NCBI GenBank assembly: GCA_002377645.1
Contig: DFQF01000100.1
Span: forward strand, 1-9,623
Direction of reading: 5' to 3'
DNA: 9,623 nucleotides
Source: Nitrospinaceae bacterium UBA3496
Lineage (GTDB): Bacteria > UBA8248
Both the position numbers and the translations under genes were made by a program. Each line of letters begins with the position of its first letter. The stretch's first letter is position 1. The notes under the pieces were generated by a model. It ran no database searches, was not told where the DNA came from, and saw nothing but the letters and a program-made list of their open reading frames with translations. Shown here one piece after another: positions 1-6,339 of the stretch.

Positions 1-9
1 AGAACTAGG

Positions 10-198
10 ATGAAAAACAAGAAAAATTCAAAAACAGAAGATATCCCTACAAATCCACCGTCTAATGAAAAGACTATGACAGAACAAGAAAAAGAAGACT
101 GGTACGATTATCTTGGAAGTGAGGGAAAACTGCTTTGGTTAGGAGTTCTTGTATTACTTGTTGCATTTCTTACATTATTAATTCGTTCTTTCAAATAG
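10..198 (+). CDS. Small single-pass (tail-anchored) membrane protein, unknown function
   Basis: This predicts 62 residues. The N-terminal half is hydrophilic, rich in Lys, Glu, Asn and Pro. A WYDYLGSEGK segment (residues 31-40) follows, then one strongly hydrophobic helix at about 41-58 and a short basic tail (RSFK). The layout suggests a protein anchored in the inner membrane by its C-terminus with a charged cytoplasmic domain. I do not recognise a family. Only nine bases precede the ATG; they contain AGG directly next to it, too close for a normal ribosome site. The start could therefore lie upstream of the window, or at the internal ATG at position 76 (residue 23), although no good SD precedes that one either. 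The gene converges on the channel gene, with 12 bases between the two stop codons. The helix followed by positive charge supports real coding. Confidence 0.6.
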   Translation: MKNKKNSKTEDIPTNPPSNEKTMTEQEKEDWYDYLGSEGKLLWLGVLVLLVAFLTLLIRSFK

Positions 199-210
199 AT
201 ATCTCTAATT

Positions 211-1041
211 TCAATCTATTGGATTCTTTTCAGAATATAAGTGAACATCTCTTTGTGGAAATGGTATTGTGAAACCACTCGACTCTAATTTCAGTTTCGA
301 TTCTCTTCTCAATTCAAAAGAAACATCCCAGAAATCTTTGCTTGCAACCCAACAACGCATTTTCAGATTTACAGAACTGTCAGCAAGTTCATCTACAAGA
401 ACCTTTGGAGCGGGATTCTCAAGCACTCTTGATTCTAATCTCAAAACTTCCAAGAGTGCTTCAATCGCTTTATCAACATCATCTTCATAACTAATACCAA
501 CTACAGAATCAATTCTCCTTGTTGGAAAACGCGAATAATTCCTAATTGTACTACTCCAAAGAGTAGAATTAGGAACTGAAACATAGATACCATCAAACGT
601 CTTCAAATTTGTAGAAAAAAGCCCTATCTCTACTACAGTTCCTGCAACACCTTCTGCGTCAATATATTCACCCACCTTCAACGGAGACAATAGAATCAAC
701 ATCACACCGGACGCAATATTAGAAAGTGTCCCTTGAAGTGCAAGCCCTATAGCTAAACCAGCAGCACCGAGAACTGTAATTATACTCGCAGTCTGAACTC
801 CAAACTGTGCAAGAACGGCTGCAACTACAAAAACATATATAGAATAGCGTATAATATTGAGTATCAAAGGTTTCAGCGTAGTATCTAAACCAGGGACACG
901 TTCCATACCCCTATTCACTAAGCGTGTAAACCAATTGGCAAAAATCTTCCCTAAAATCAGAATAATTAATGCGCCAATTATATTCAACAAGTAGGTTACG
1001 AGAACAGAACTACTCTTTGCTAAAATTACATACCAATCCAA
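211..1041 (-). CDS. mscS: Small-conductance mechanosensitive channel, MscS family
   Basis: The 276-residue length is close to the 286 of E. coli MscS. MscS-family proteins form inner-membrane heptameric channels that release solutes when membrane tension rises on osmotic downshock. Three membrane helices are visible (about residues 14-35, 60-79 and 84-117). The third is the Gly/Ala-rich pore helix, with GVQTAS, VLGAAGLAIGLALQG and SNIASG elements nearly identical to the classical protein. The cytoplasmic beta domain follows (VGEYID, GVAGTV, PNSTLWSSTIRNYSR), and the C-terminal IPFPQRDVHL motif is present at about residues 258-267. The start is TTG (codon 1039-1041), chosen because an AAGGAG site at 1050-1055 sits 8 bases away and no in-frame ATG lies nearby. 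The gene lies downstream of the aminotransferase on the same strand, 61 bases away, with a TATAAA-like element between them, so it may be transcribed separately. The family call is very secure; that this is the housekeeping MscS rather than a paralogue is inferred. Confidence 0.95.
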   Translation of the reverse strand: MDWYVILAKSSSVLVTYLLNIIGALIILILGKIFANWFTRLVNRGMERVPGLDTTLKPLILNIIRYSIYVFVVAAVLAQFGVQTASIITVLGAAGLAIGLALQGTLSNIASGVMLILLSPLKVGEYIDAEGVAGTVVEIGLFSTNLKTFDGIYVSVPNSTLWSSTIRNYSRFPTRRIDSVVGISYEDDVDKAIEALLEVLRLESRVLENPAPKVLVDELADSSVNLKMRCWVASKDFWDVSFELRRESKLKLESSGFTIPFPQRDVHLYSEKNPID

Positions 1042-1102
1042 ATGTTACACTCCTTAAAAATATTTATACCCAGAATAACAAAAAAAAGTTTGCAAACGAA
1101 AA
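1042..1102 (-). promoter_or_regulatory. Short spacer with possible mscS promoter and a perfect palindrome
   Basis: This 61-bp gap lies between the aminotransferase stop and the mscS start. Reading the minus strand, it holds a perfect 10-bp palindrome GTTTGCAAAC (1088-1097), a run of eight T (1080-1087) and a TATAAA element (1062-1067). The nearest -35-like hexamer (TTGCAA) is about 21 bases from TATAAA, too far for a standard sigma-70 promoter, so the promoter call is weak. The palindrome followed by T8 could look like a terminator, but it has no loop and would leave only a 3-bp stem, so I do not call it one. Confidence 0.3.
1050..1055 (-). promoter_or_regulatory. Ribosome binding site fixing a TTG start of the mscS gene
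   Basis: On the minus strand this reads AAGGAG. It lies 8 bases upstream of the TTG at 1041-1039. It is the strongest SD in the area and no ATG competes in frame, so it decides the start. Confidence 0.75.
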
Positions 1103-2221
1103 TTATTTTTTATTCTTATAAAATTGTTCTACGTTTTCTACTACAAAAGATTGTTCTTCAACTTTCAAACCTGGGAAAATAGGCAATGACAAGACTTCTC
1201 TACATGCTAGTTCACACTCTGGAAAATCACCAATTTTGTAATCCAAATATTGAAAACAGGGCTGAAGATGTAAGGGTTCCGTATAATAAATTCCAGTACT
1301 AATATTTTTTGATTGTAGATAATTTCTTAATTCTTCTCTATACCCTACCCTAACGACATATTGATGAAAAACATGTCCATCTTCTAACACTCTAGGAGTC
1401 CGCACAAATTCCTGAATCCCTAGTTCTTCTATAAATTGATTGTAATTCTTCGCTAACTTTAGTCTTTCGTTATTCCACTCTTCTATTTTTTTTAATTTCA
1501 CCAACAATACGGCAGCTTGTAACGTATCTAAGCGAAAATTACCCCCTATCGACTCATATATCTTACCGTCAGAAGAACCATGAATTCGTAGTGATGTTAT
1601 TCGTTTTGCTAACTCATCACTTGAGGTAGTTATCATTCCAGCATCCCCAAATGCACCTAAATTTTTAGTAGGATAAAATGAAAAACACCCAATGTCACCA
1701 ACAGAACCTGCCATTCCATTTTTATCCTTTGCACCCAATGCCTGTGCCACATCTTCAATAATTGAAAAATCAAAATCCGATTTTAAATTAATCAAAGAAT
1801 CTAATTTTGCCATTCGTCCATAGATATGAACTGGAATAATTGCCTTCGTTTTTTCATTTATTACCGCAGAAATATCAGACGTATCTAAATTCAAACTTTC
1901 TCTTTCCACATCTACAAAAACAGGTCTTGCACCTAACCGAGCGATAACACTCGCTGTAGAAAAAAAACTAAATGGTGTTGTTATAACTTCATCCCCGGCA
2001 TTAATACCTAAACTCATCAAAGAGAGAAGCAGTGCATCAGTTCCAGAAGAAACGCCAAAAGCAAAAGAAGTTCCCGTATATTCGGCAATTTGTTTCTCAA
2101 GTTCTTTTACTTCTTGTCCCATAATAAAATCCTGCCTTTCCATAACGGAATGCATTGACGAGACAATCTCTTTTTCAAGAACTCCTACGTGTCTTTCGAA
2201 ATCATAAAGAGGCACAAACAT
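1103..2221 (-). CDS. DegT/DnrJ/EryC1/StrS family PLP-dependent (sugar) aminotransferase
   Basis: The 372-residue length is normal for this fold-type I family, which moves an amino group from glutamate to a keto sugar, usually nucleotide-linked. Visible hallmarks are GVSSGTDAL (about 56-64, phosphate-binding loop), GDEVITTPFSFFST, the EDVAQALGA block (156-164; Asp157 should contact the pyridine nitrogen), and SFYPTKNLGAFGDAG (181-195) with the Schiff-base lysine at Lys186. GNFRLDTLQAAVL, HVFHQYVVR and GIYYTEPLHLQPCF near the C-terminus resemble the nucleotide-sugar branch (WbpE/VioA-like) rather than secondary-metabolite members. The ATG start has an AGG SD about 9 bases upstream. The gene follows the EamA transporter on the same strand after 33 bases, so the two are probably co-transcribed. 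The exact substrate cannot be read from sequence; a keto sugar for surface polysaccharide or glycan is likely. The family call is very secure. Confidence 0.95.
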   Translation of the reverse strand: MFVPLYDFERHVGVLEKEIVSSMHSVMERQDFIMGQEVKELEKQIAEYTGTSFAFGVSSGTDALLLSLMSLGINAGDEVITTPFSFFSTASVIARLGARPVFVDVERESLNLDTSDISAVINEKTKAIIPVHIYGRMAKLDSLINLKSDFDFSIIEDVAQALGAKDKNGMAGSVGDIGCFSFYPTKNLGAFGDAGMITTSSDELAKRITSLRIHGSSDGKIYESIGGNFRLDTLQAAVLLVKLKKIEEWNNERLKLAKNYNQFIEELGIQEFVRTPRVLEDGHVFHQYVVRVGYREELRNYLQSKNISTGIYYTEPLHLQPCFQYLDYKIGDFPECELACREVLSLPIFPGLKVEEQSFVVENVEQFYKNKK

Positions 2222-2254
2222 AATTTATTACCTATAAACTAAATTAAAAGAATC

Positions 2255-3142
2255 TTAAAACCTAAAAATAATTACCAACATTCCACCTACTAAAACTATT
2301 AATGCTCCAAGTACTACCCGAAGGGTTAAAGTCTCTACTTTTTTCAAAAAGAAGAAACTTAAAATTAAGACCCAGAGTGTATTCAACCTGCTTACAGGAA
2401 TAATAACGGAAATATCACCTTTATGCATTGAATGCCACATAAAAATTGAAGCAAAAATATTAAAAAATGCTGCAATAGAGAAAAGTCGATATCCCATCTT
2501 TTCTGTTTTGCGAATAGAATCTTTAGGAAGAATTGGCCTGGTTAGACAAACGGCAATGGCTCCTGTGCCAAATGCAACTGACATTCCAAAAAATGGGGTG
2601 GCCTGGTATGAATAGGCGTATTTAAGAAAAACTGGCATTATTGAAAAAAGGATAGAGGCTGTTAATGAATAAATCAAACCACTCTTCAAATCTTCATTAG
2701 CAACTTCCTCTTGCTTCTTTTTTACAGAAAGAGTCCATACTCCTGCAGCGATTAAGAATGTTCCCAAACAAACATAAAAGTTTGGTTTTTCATTCAAAAA
2801 AAAGACCGCAAATAAAACGCTCCAAATTGGCGTTACAGAGGTGATAGGAGCACTTCTATTAACTCCAATCTTTTGAATCCCTATCAGTGCAATTAGATGA
2901 CCAATTCCAAATCCGACAATGCCAGTTACAATAAACCAAAAAAGCGCATGCATTGAGATCTCTGGAATCGTCTCTGTCTGCAGAGAGAAGATAAATCCTA
3001 CTACACACACGAAGATATTGATGAAAAGTATGGCTACAAAGGGAGAACCATATTCAAGTCCTCTACGAAAAAAAATCAAGGTAATGGAGTAGAAAACCGA
3101 TGCAGAAAGAGCCATAAAAGCTGGATCTATCGATAGGATCAA
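2255..3142 (-). CDS. EamA/DMT-family transporter (10 membrane helices)
   Basis: The 295-residue protein has two EamA repeats (about residues 10-139 and 154-293) joined by a charged linker rich in Lys and Glu (141-153). That is the usual ten-helix architecture of drug/metabolite transporters in the inner membrane. The block SAPITSVTPIWSVLFAVFFL followed by NEKP (97-120) and a GTFLIAAGVW helix is the diagnostic end of the first repeat. The second repeat has the matching ISVIIPVSRLNTLWVL and GALIVLVGG elements. I chose the TTG at 3140-3142 because GGAGAG (3147-3152) is 6 bases upstream; the alternative ATG at residue 10 has no SD and would cut into the first helix. It is the first gene of a minus-strand pair with the aminotransferase and is divergent from the aldo/keto reductase. 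DMT proteins carry amino acids, nucleotide sugars or other metabolites; the substrate here is unknown. Co-transcription with a sugar aminotransferase hints at a sugar or amino-sugar related solute. Confidence 0.9.
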   Translation of the reverse strand: MILSIDPAFMALSASVFYSITLIFFRRGLEYGSPFVAILFINIFVCVVGFIFSLQTETIPEISMHALFWFIVTGIVGFGIGHLIALIGIQKIGVNRSAPITSVTPIWSVLFAVFFLNEKPNFYVCLGTFLIAAGVWTLSVKKKQEEVANEDLKSGLIYSLTASILFSIMPVFLKYAYSYQATPFFGMSVAFGTGAIAVCLTRPILPKDSIRKTEKMGYRLFSIAAFFNIFASIFMWHSMHKGDISVIIPVSRLNTLWVLILSFFFLKKVETLTLRVVLGALIVLVGGMLVIIFRF

Positions 3143-3146
3143 AAGA

Positions 3147-3152
3147 CTCTCC
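3147..3152 (-). promoter_or_regulatory. Ribosome binding site fixing a TTG start of the EamA transporter
   Basis: GGAGAG on the minus strand. Its GGAG core is 6 bases upstream of TTG at 3142-3140. The next ATG, nine codons in, lacks an SD. Confidence 0.7.
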
Positions 3153-3300
3153 GATTTCTCAGCAGAACATTAGTGACGGATAGACTAAACTGAAGCATCT
3201 CTATACAGTATCAACTACACAACCATTCTACTCTTTTGCGTTTTTAAAGTCGATTTGTAAATTAATATCTTTTTTTTAGCATTTTTAGAGCATCAGTTCT

Positions 3301-3304
3301 GGAG
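3301..3304 (+). promoter_or_regulatory. Ribosome binding site fixing a TTG start of the aldo/keto reductase
   Basis: GGAG ends 6 bases before TTG at 3311. The encoded N-terminus MEYRRLGMTD is the standard aldo/keto reductase opening. The internal ATG (residue 8) would remove the first beta strand, so TTG is favoured. Confidence 0.8.
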
Positions 3305-3310
3305 AATAAT

Positions 3311-4300
3311 TTGGAATACAGAAGACTAGGAATGACCGATATCACTATTTCTGAAATTGGCTTTGGCACCGGTGGTATTAGTAAATTAATGGTAGAAGAA
3401 GATTTCAATGAACAGAGTTCCGCTGTTAACAAAGCTATAAAAAATGGAATCACTTACTTTGATACTGCAGCTGCATATGGAAAAGGAAAATCAGAGAAAA
3501 ATCTAGGCCGAATTCTAAGCAAAAATTCTTCTAATTTTGTAGTTGGCACAAAAATAAGGCTTATTCCTGAACAATTAGAAAATGCATACAGTGAAGTAAT
3601 AGAATCGGTTGAGGAGAGTTTGCATAGACTTCAAAGAAGTTACATAGATATCATACAAATCCATAACTTTATCACTAAAGATAGAAATTGGCCTGTTCCA
3701 CTATCCATTTCTCCTCATGATATTTTCAAAGAACAAGGTATTTTAAAAGCTTTCAAAGAACTGCAGAAAAAAAATAAGGTGAGATACTTTGGAATTACTG
3801 GATTAGGGGACCCCCAAATCTTAGATGAAATTATAAACACAAACGAATTTCAAACTATTCAAATATATTACAATTTATTAAACCCTAGTGCAGGTTATCC
3901 CGTAAATAAAAAATTCACTGCTATAGACTATAACTTACTCATAGAAAAATGCAAAAAAATAGGAATGGGAATCTTTGGAATACGATCTCTTGCCTTAGGT
4001 GCTCTCACTAACGATACAAACTTTCTTTCAGGAGATCTTCCCTTGCTTTCTATAGGTTCTGAATACTATAAGGATGTAGAAAGATCAGAAAAAATAAAAT
4101 CTATTTTTGCAGAAAGCGATGAAAGTATTTCTCAAAGTTCCATTCGATTTATTCTAGACAATAATGCTATTTCATCTGTTCTTGTTGGATTTTCTAAAGA
4201 AAATCAGATTGATGAAATTACAGATTGCTCTGGGAAACTTAAAATCAATGAAGAAAAAATGAAACAGATTAAAAGTCTATGGGATACAGACTTCCAATAA
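3311..4300 (+). CDS. Aldo/keto reductase family oxidoreductase
   Basis: The 329-residue protein is a typical (beta/alpha)8-barrel NAD(P)H-dependent reductase or dehydrogenase of carbonyls, often sugars. The complete catalytic tetrad is visible: Asp51 and Tyr56 in YFDTAAAYGKGKSE, Lys81 in VVGTKI and His118 in IDIIQIHN. The opening YRRLGMTDITISEIGFGTGG and KVRYFGITGLGD also match the family. Near the C-terminus, SSVLVGFSKENQIDE (about 290-304) is the usual NADP-phosphate-binding loop. It is the first gene of a plus-strand unit, with the Gfo/Idh dehydrogenase starting 18 bases after its stop. A cytoplasmic location is expected, as no signal or membrane segment is present. Codon use is strongly A/T-rich, similar to the aminotransferase and somewhat unlike the next gene. 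The specific substrate is unknown; context suggests a sugar or sugar-derived aldehyde or ketone. Confidence 0.93.
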   Translation: MEYRRLGMTDITISEIGFGTGGISKLMVEEDFNEQSSAVNKAIKNGITYFDTAAAYGKGKSEKNLGRILSKNSSNFVVGTKIRLIPEQLENAYSEVIESVEESLHRLQRSYIDIIQIHNFITKDRNWPVPLSISPHDIFKEQGILKAFKELQKKNKVRYFGITGLGDPQILDEIINTNEFQTIQIYYNLLNPSAGYPVNKKFTAIDYNLLIEKCKKIGMGIFGIRSLALGALTNDTNFLSGDLPLLSIGSEYYKDVERSEKIKSIFAESDESISQSSIRFILDNNAISSVLVGFSKENQIDEITDCSGKLKINEEKMKQIKSLWDTDFQ

Positions 4301-4318
4301 AATGAAGAGGAAGACAAT

Positions 4319-5395
4319 ATGAAAAAAAAACAAATCGGAATTGGAGTTATAGGTTGCGGCAGAATTGGAAGCTTACGTGCTAGCCTGGCATCTAGCCACC
4401 CTTCTGTTCGATTTCTTGCGCTTTCTGACAAAGACCCTCAACAAGCAGAGAATTTAGCGGAGAATGTTGCTGCCGACTATTCATCAAATGATAACTACGA
4501 AATTATTTCTAACCCAGAAGTAGATGCCGTTTTTGTATCTACACCAGAACATGATCATACAGAATCCATTTTGCAAGCAATCGAACTAGGAAAACCTGTT
4601 TTTGTCGAAAAACCCCTTACCCTCTCTTTAGAAGAAGCTGACCAAATTATAGAGAAACTCGAGGAAAAAGGAACAGACCTGAGAATTGGATATTCCAGAA
4701 GACACGACAGAAGATGGATGCTTGCTAGGGAACAAGTAGAACAAGGAAGATTGGGTAAAATCATCGGAATTCAGTCCAGAGTTTACAGTACTAGAGCACA
4801 GATCGTTCAGCCTTTACAACGCTCACCGCATGCATCACCTGTAAACGATGTTTTAACTTACTATGTAGACATGGCTTGCTGGTTTTTAAAAGACTTGTAT
4901 CCTGTCGAAGTATTTGCAAGAGGAAACTCTAGAGTTTTTAAAGAAATGGGCTTTGATAAAGAAGATGTCACATGGACTATCATCACCTTTAATGACGGAA
5001 CGGTAGTGAATTTAGGTATTTCCTGTGTTTTACCAGCAAAATATCCAACCTACGGGCAAAGTGCAAGATTTGAGGTTATAGGACAAGACGGAGTCATCCT
5101 TTTAGATACAGACAATAAAGATAGCGTTTTGTTTACTGATAAAGGCGTGCCACACGCTTACGTACCTGGCCACGATGCAAATATGCTATTTATGCAAACA
5201 AACTCTTCTGGAGATTGGGCCATGGGAGAATACTGGGGACCTATTTCAAATGAAACTAGAGGTTGGTTAGACCATCTTTCTACAGGCAAACCATGCAACC
5301 ATACGACTGCGAAAGAAGGAAGACAAACACTTGCAGTAACGATAGCAATTGAGGAATCGTCCAAGACTGGACAAACCATCAAATTAAATTCATAG
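4319..5395 (+). CDS. Gfo/Idh/MocA family NAD(P)-dependent oxidoreductase
   Basis: The 358-residue protein has an N-terminal Rossmann domain: GVIGCGRIG with GxGxxG at residues 12-17, and acidic Asp37 after the second strand, which favours NAD. The family-defining VEKPLTLS sequence (EKP at 97-99) and GYSRRHD (124-130) follow, then the C-terminal beta-sheet substrate domain. The helix carrying the catalytic pair reads NDVLTYYVDMACW, giving Asp177 and, four residues on, Tyr181 where inositol dehydrogenase-type members have His; Asp184 follows. Tyr at this position is known in glucose-fructose oxidoreductase and dimeric dihydrodiol dehydrogenase, so the enzyme is probably active. A GAGGAAG SD precedes the ATG by about 7 bases. 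It is second in the reductase-dehydrogenase-cupin unit, which suggests oxidation or reduction of a sugar ring hydroxyl. No signal peptide is seen, so it should be cytoplasmic. The exact substrate is not determinable. Confidence 0.93.
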   Translation: MKKKQIGIGVIGCGRIGSLRASLASSHPSVRFLALSDKDPQQAENLAENVAADYSSNDNYEIISNPEVDAVFVSTPEHDHTESILQAIELGKPVFVEKPLTLSLEEADQIIEKLEEKGTDLRIGYSRRHDRRWMLAREQVEQGRLGKIIGIQSRVYSTRAQIVQPLQRSPHASPVNDVLTYYVDMACWFLKDLYPVEVFARGNSRVFKEMGFDKEDVTWTIITFNDGTVVNLGISCVLPAKYPTYGQSARFEVIGQDGVILLDTDNKDSVLFTDKGVPHAYVPGHDANMLFMQTNSSGDWAMGEYWGPISNETRGWLDHLSTGKPCNHTTAKEGRQTLAVTIAIEESSKTGQTIKLNS

Positions 5396-5400
5396 TGTTT

Positions 5401-5416
5401 TTCATTGAATAATGAA
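5401..5416 (+). other. Small AT-rich hairpin in the dehydrogenase-cupin gap
   Basis: TTCATT (5401-5406) and AATGAA (5411-5416) can pair around a GAAT loop, followed by TTTATTTT. The 6-bp stem is too weak to be a confident terminator. It might mark an mRNA processing point or partial attenuator in the 49-bp gap, after which the cupin genes get a much stronger SD. Confidence 0.3.
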
Positions 5417-5444
5417 TTTATTTTCTACACAGGAGGACAGAAAG

Positions 5445-5849
5445 ATGCCTATTTATAAAATTTCAGAGATGGAAGCGAAAAAATCTAAAGTCGGTCCTGC
5501 GACAGGAAAATCTGTAGCAGGTGAACTTATAAAAGTAGGAATTGTTACATATTTAGAAGGGGAAGGACCTCCACCCCACTTCCATCCAAACGAAGAACAG
5601 TTTGTACTCGTACTTGATGGAAAAATGAGAAAAATTTTAGGAGATGAAGAAACTATAGTAGAAAAAGGAGATTTAATACACATTCCAAGAAATACAAGAC
5701 ACGGGGTATGTGCTATCGAAGGACCAGCTACTTTTTTTGCAGCAAAAAGCCCTGTTGGAAATGGAGACATGTCGCAAGATTACAATAAAGCTCTAGATGC
5801 AGATCAAGTTATTGAAAAACTAGGAATCCAGAATTTAGACCCAAAATAA
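5445..5849 (+). CDS. Small single-domain cupin protein (first of a tandem pair)
   Basis: The 134-residue protein is one cupin beta-barrel. Cupin motif 1 is visible as GEGPPPHFHPNEEQFVLVLDG with His45, His47 and Glu50/51. Motif 2 is GDLIHIPRNTRH with Pro81 and His86. Together these give the His-His-Glu-His set that binds a divalent metal. Small cupins of this type act as isomerases, epimerases, dioxygenases or metabolite sensors, so function cannot be set by fold alone. I start it at ATG 5445, not at the in-frame ATG at 5412. A perfect AGGAGG (5431-5436) lies 8 bases before 5445, and the N-terminus MPIYK.SEME then matches the downstream copy exactly, whereas the 5412 start would translate through the SD. 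It follows the dehydrogenase by 49 bases and precedes its paralogue by 20. There is no signal peptide. Confidence 0.9.
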   Translation: MPIYKISEMEAKKSKVGPATGKSVAGELIKVGIVTYLEGEGPPPHFHPNEEQFVLVLDGKMRKILGDEETIVEKGDLIHIPRNTRHGVCAIEGPATFFAAKSPVGNGDMSQDYNKALDADQVIEKLGIQNLDPK

Positions 5850-5869
5850 AAACTTAAAGGAAAATAAAG

Positions 5870-6271
5870 ATGCCTATCTATAAAGAATCAGAAATGGAAG
5901 TACAAACTTCCGATAAAGTTGAAGGTCTCGAATTAAAATCAGTAGCAGGAGAACTTATTAAAGTTGGATTTGTTACCTATCAAGAAGGAGAAGGACCACC
6001 ACCACACTTCCATCCAAACGAAGAACAATTTGTACTCGTTCTTAAAGGGAAGTTCAGAAAGGTCTTAGGTGATGAAGAAACCATTATAGAAGAAGGAGAT
6101 TTAGTTCATATTCCTAGAAATACCAGGCACGGGGTATGTGCCATTGATGGTCCTGCAACTTTTTTTGCAGTTAAAAGCCCAGTCGGGGACGGTGATTTAG
6201 CGCAGGATTATAATAGAGCTACAGACGCAGAAGAAGTAGCAAAAAAACTAGGATTGAATTTAAATAGTTAA
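5870..6271 (+). CDS. Small single-domain cupin protein (second of a tandem pair)
   Basis: The 133-residue protein is a paralogue of the preceding cupin. Over a 106-residue core I count 19 differences, about 82% identity. All metal ligands are kept (His46, His48, Glu51/52, His87), as is the whole PPPHFHPNEEQFVLVL block. The copies differ mainly near the N-terminus (residues 11-22) and at the last 25 residues, where surface charge changes. An AAGGA SD (5857-5861) precedes the ATG by 8 bases, weaker than that of copy one. It is the last gene of the plus-strand unit; 26 bases after its stop comes a strong terminator. Both barrels are intact, so two functional proteins, or a heteromer, seem likely rather than decay of one copy. 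The biochemical role is unknown. Confidence 0.9.
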   Translation: MPIYKESEMEVQTSDKVEGLELKSVAGELIKVGFVTYQEGEGPPPHFHPNEEQFVLVLKGKFRKVLGDEETIIEEGDLVHIPRNTRHGVCAIDGPATFFAVKSPVGDGDLAQDYNRATDAEEVAKKLGLNLNS

Positions 6272-6297
6272 AGTAAATTATTAAGAATAACTACACT

Positions 6298-6337
6298 AAC
6301 TACCTTATATAACTCGTTGTTATATAAGGTAGTTTTT
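6298..6337 (+). terminator. Strong intrinsic terminator of the cupin unit, possibly used from both sides
   Basis: A perfect 16-bp stem (left arm 6298-6313, right arm 6319-6334) encloses a 5-base TCGTT loop. The right arm runs into TTTTT (6333-6337). The stem is AT-rich with a CC/GG pair. It lies 26 bases after the cupin stop. It also directly follows the amidase stop codon on the other strand (6340-6342), so the hairpin may end that transcript too, though the minus-strand side lacks a clear U-run. Confidence 0.88.
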
Positions 6338-6339
6338 AT

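Larger units (their letters stand above)
3143..3310. promoter_or_regulatory. Divergent promoter region between the EamA/aminotransferase and reductase/dehydrogenase units
   Basis: This 168-bp AT-rich spacer must carry the promoters of both divergent units. For the plus strand, the best match I find is TTGTAA (3255-3260), a 16-base spacer containing a run of eight T (3270-3277), then TAGCAT (3277-3282); each hexamer matches consensus at four of six positions. For the minus strand, a TATAGA-like element lies at about 3200-3205 (plus-strand TCTATA), but I see no convincing -35. No clear operator palindrome is seen. The location is well supported; the individual hexamers are weak. Confidence 0.35.
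5445..6271 (+). repeat. Tandem gene duplication of the cupin gene
   Basis: Two head-to-tail copies of about 400 bp are separated by 20 bp. Proteins are about 82% identical over the core. DNA is nearly identical across the HFHPNEEQFVLVL segment (around 5576-5612 and 6000-6038), with third-position changes elsewhere. This is consistent with an older duplication, or with local gene conversion at the metal site. Confidence 0.85.

Noticed and set aside
1080..1100. Intrinsic terminator after the aminotransferase (palindrome plus T-run)
   Set aside because: The palindrome has no spacer for a loop; only about three base pairs could form, too few for termination.
3262..3453. Minus-strand 63-codon frame crossing the divergent spacer
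   Set aside because: It overlaps the aldo/keto reductase start, has no SD or family features, and is best explained as chance.
5453..5770. Minus-strand 105-codon frame over the first cupin
   Set aside because: It is a shadow of the cupin gene, Pro/Ser-rich and without SD; the plus-strand frame has full cupin motifs.
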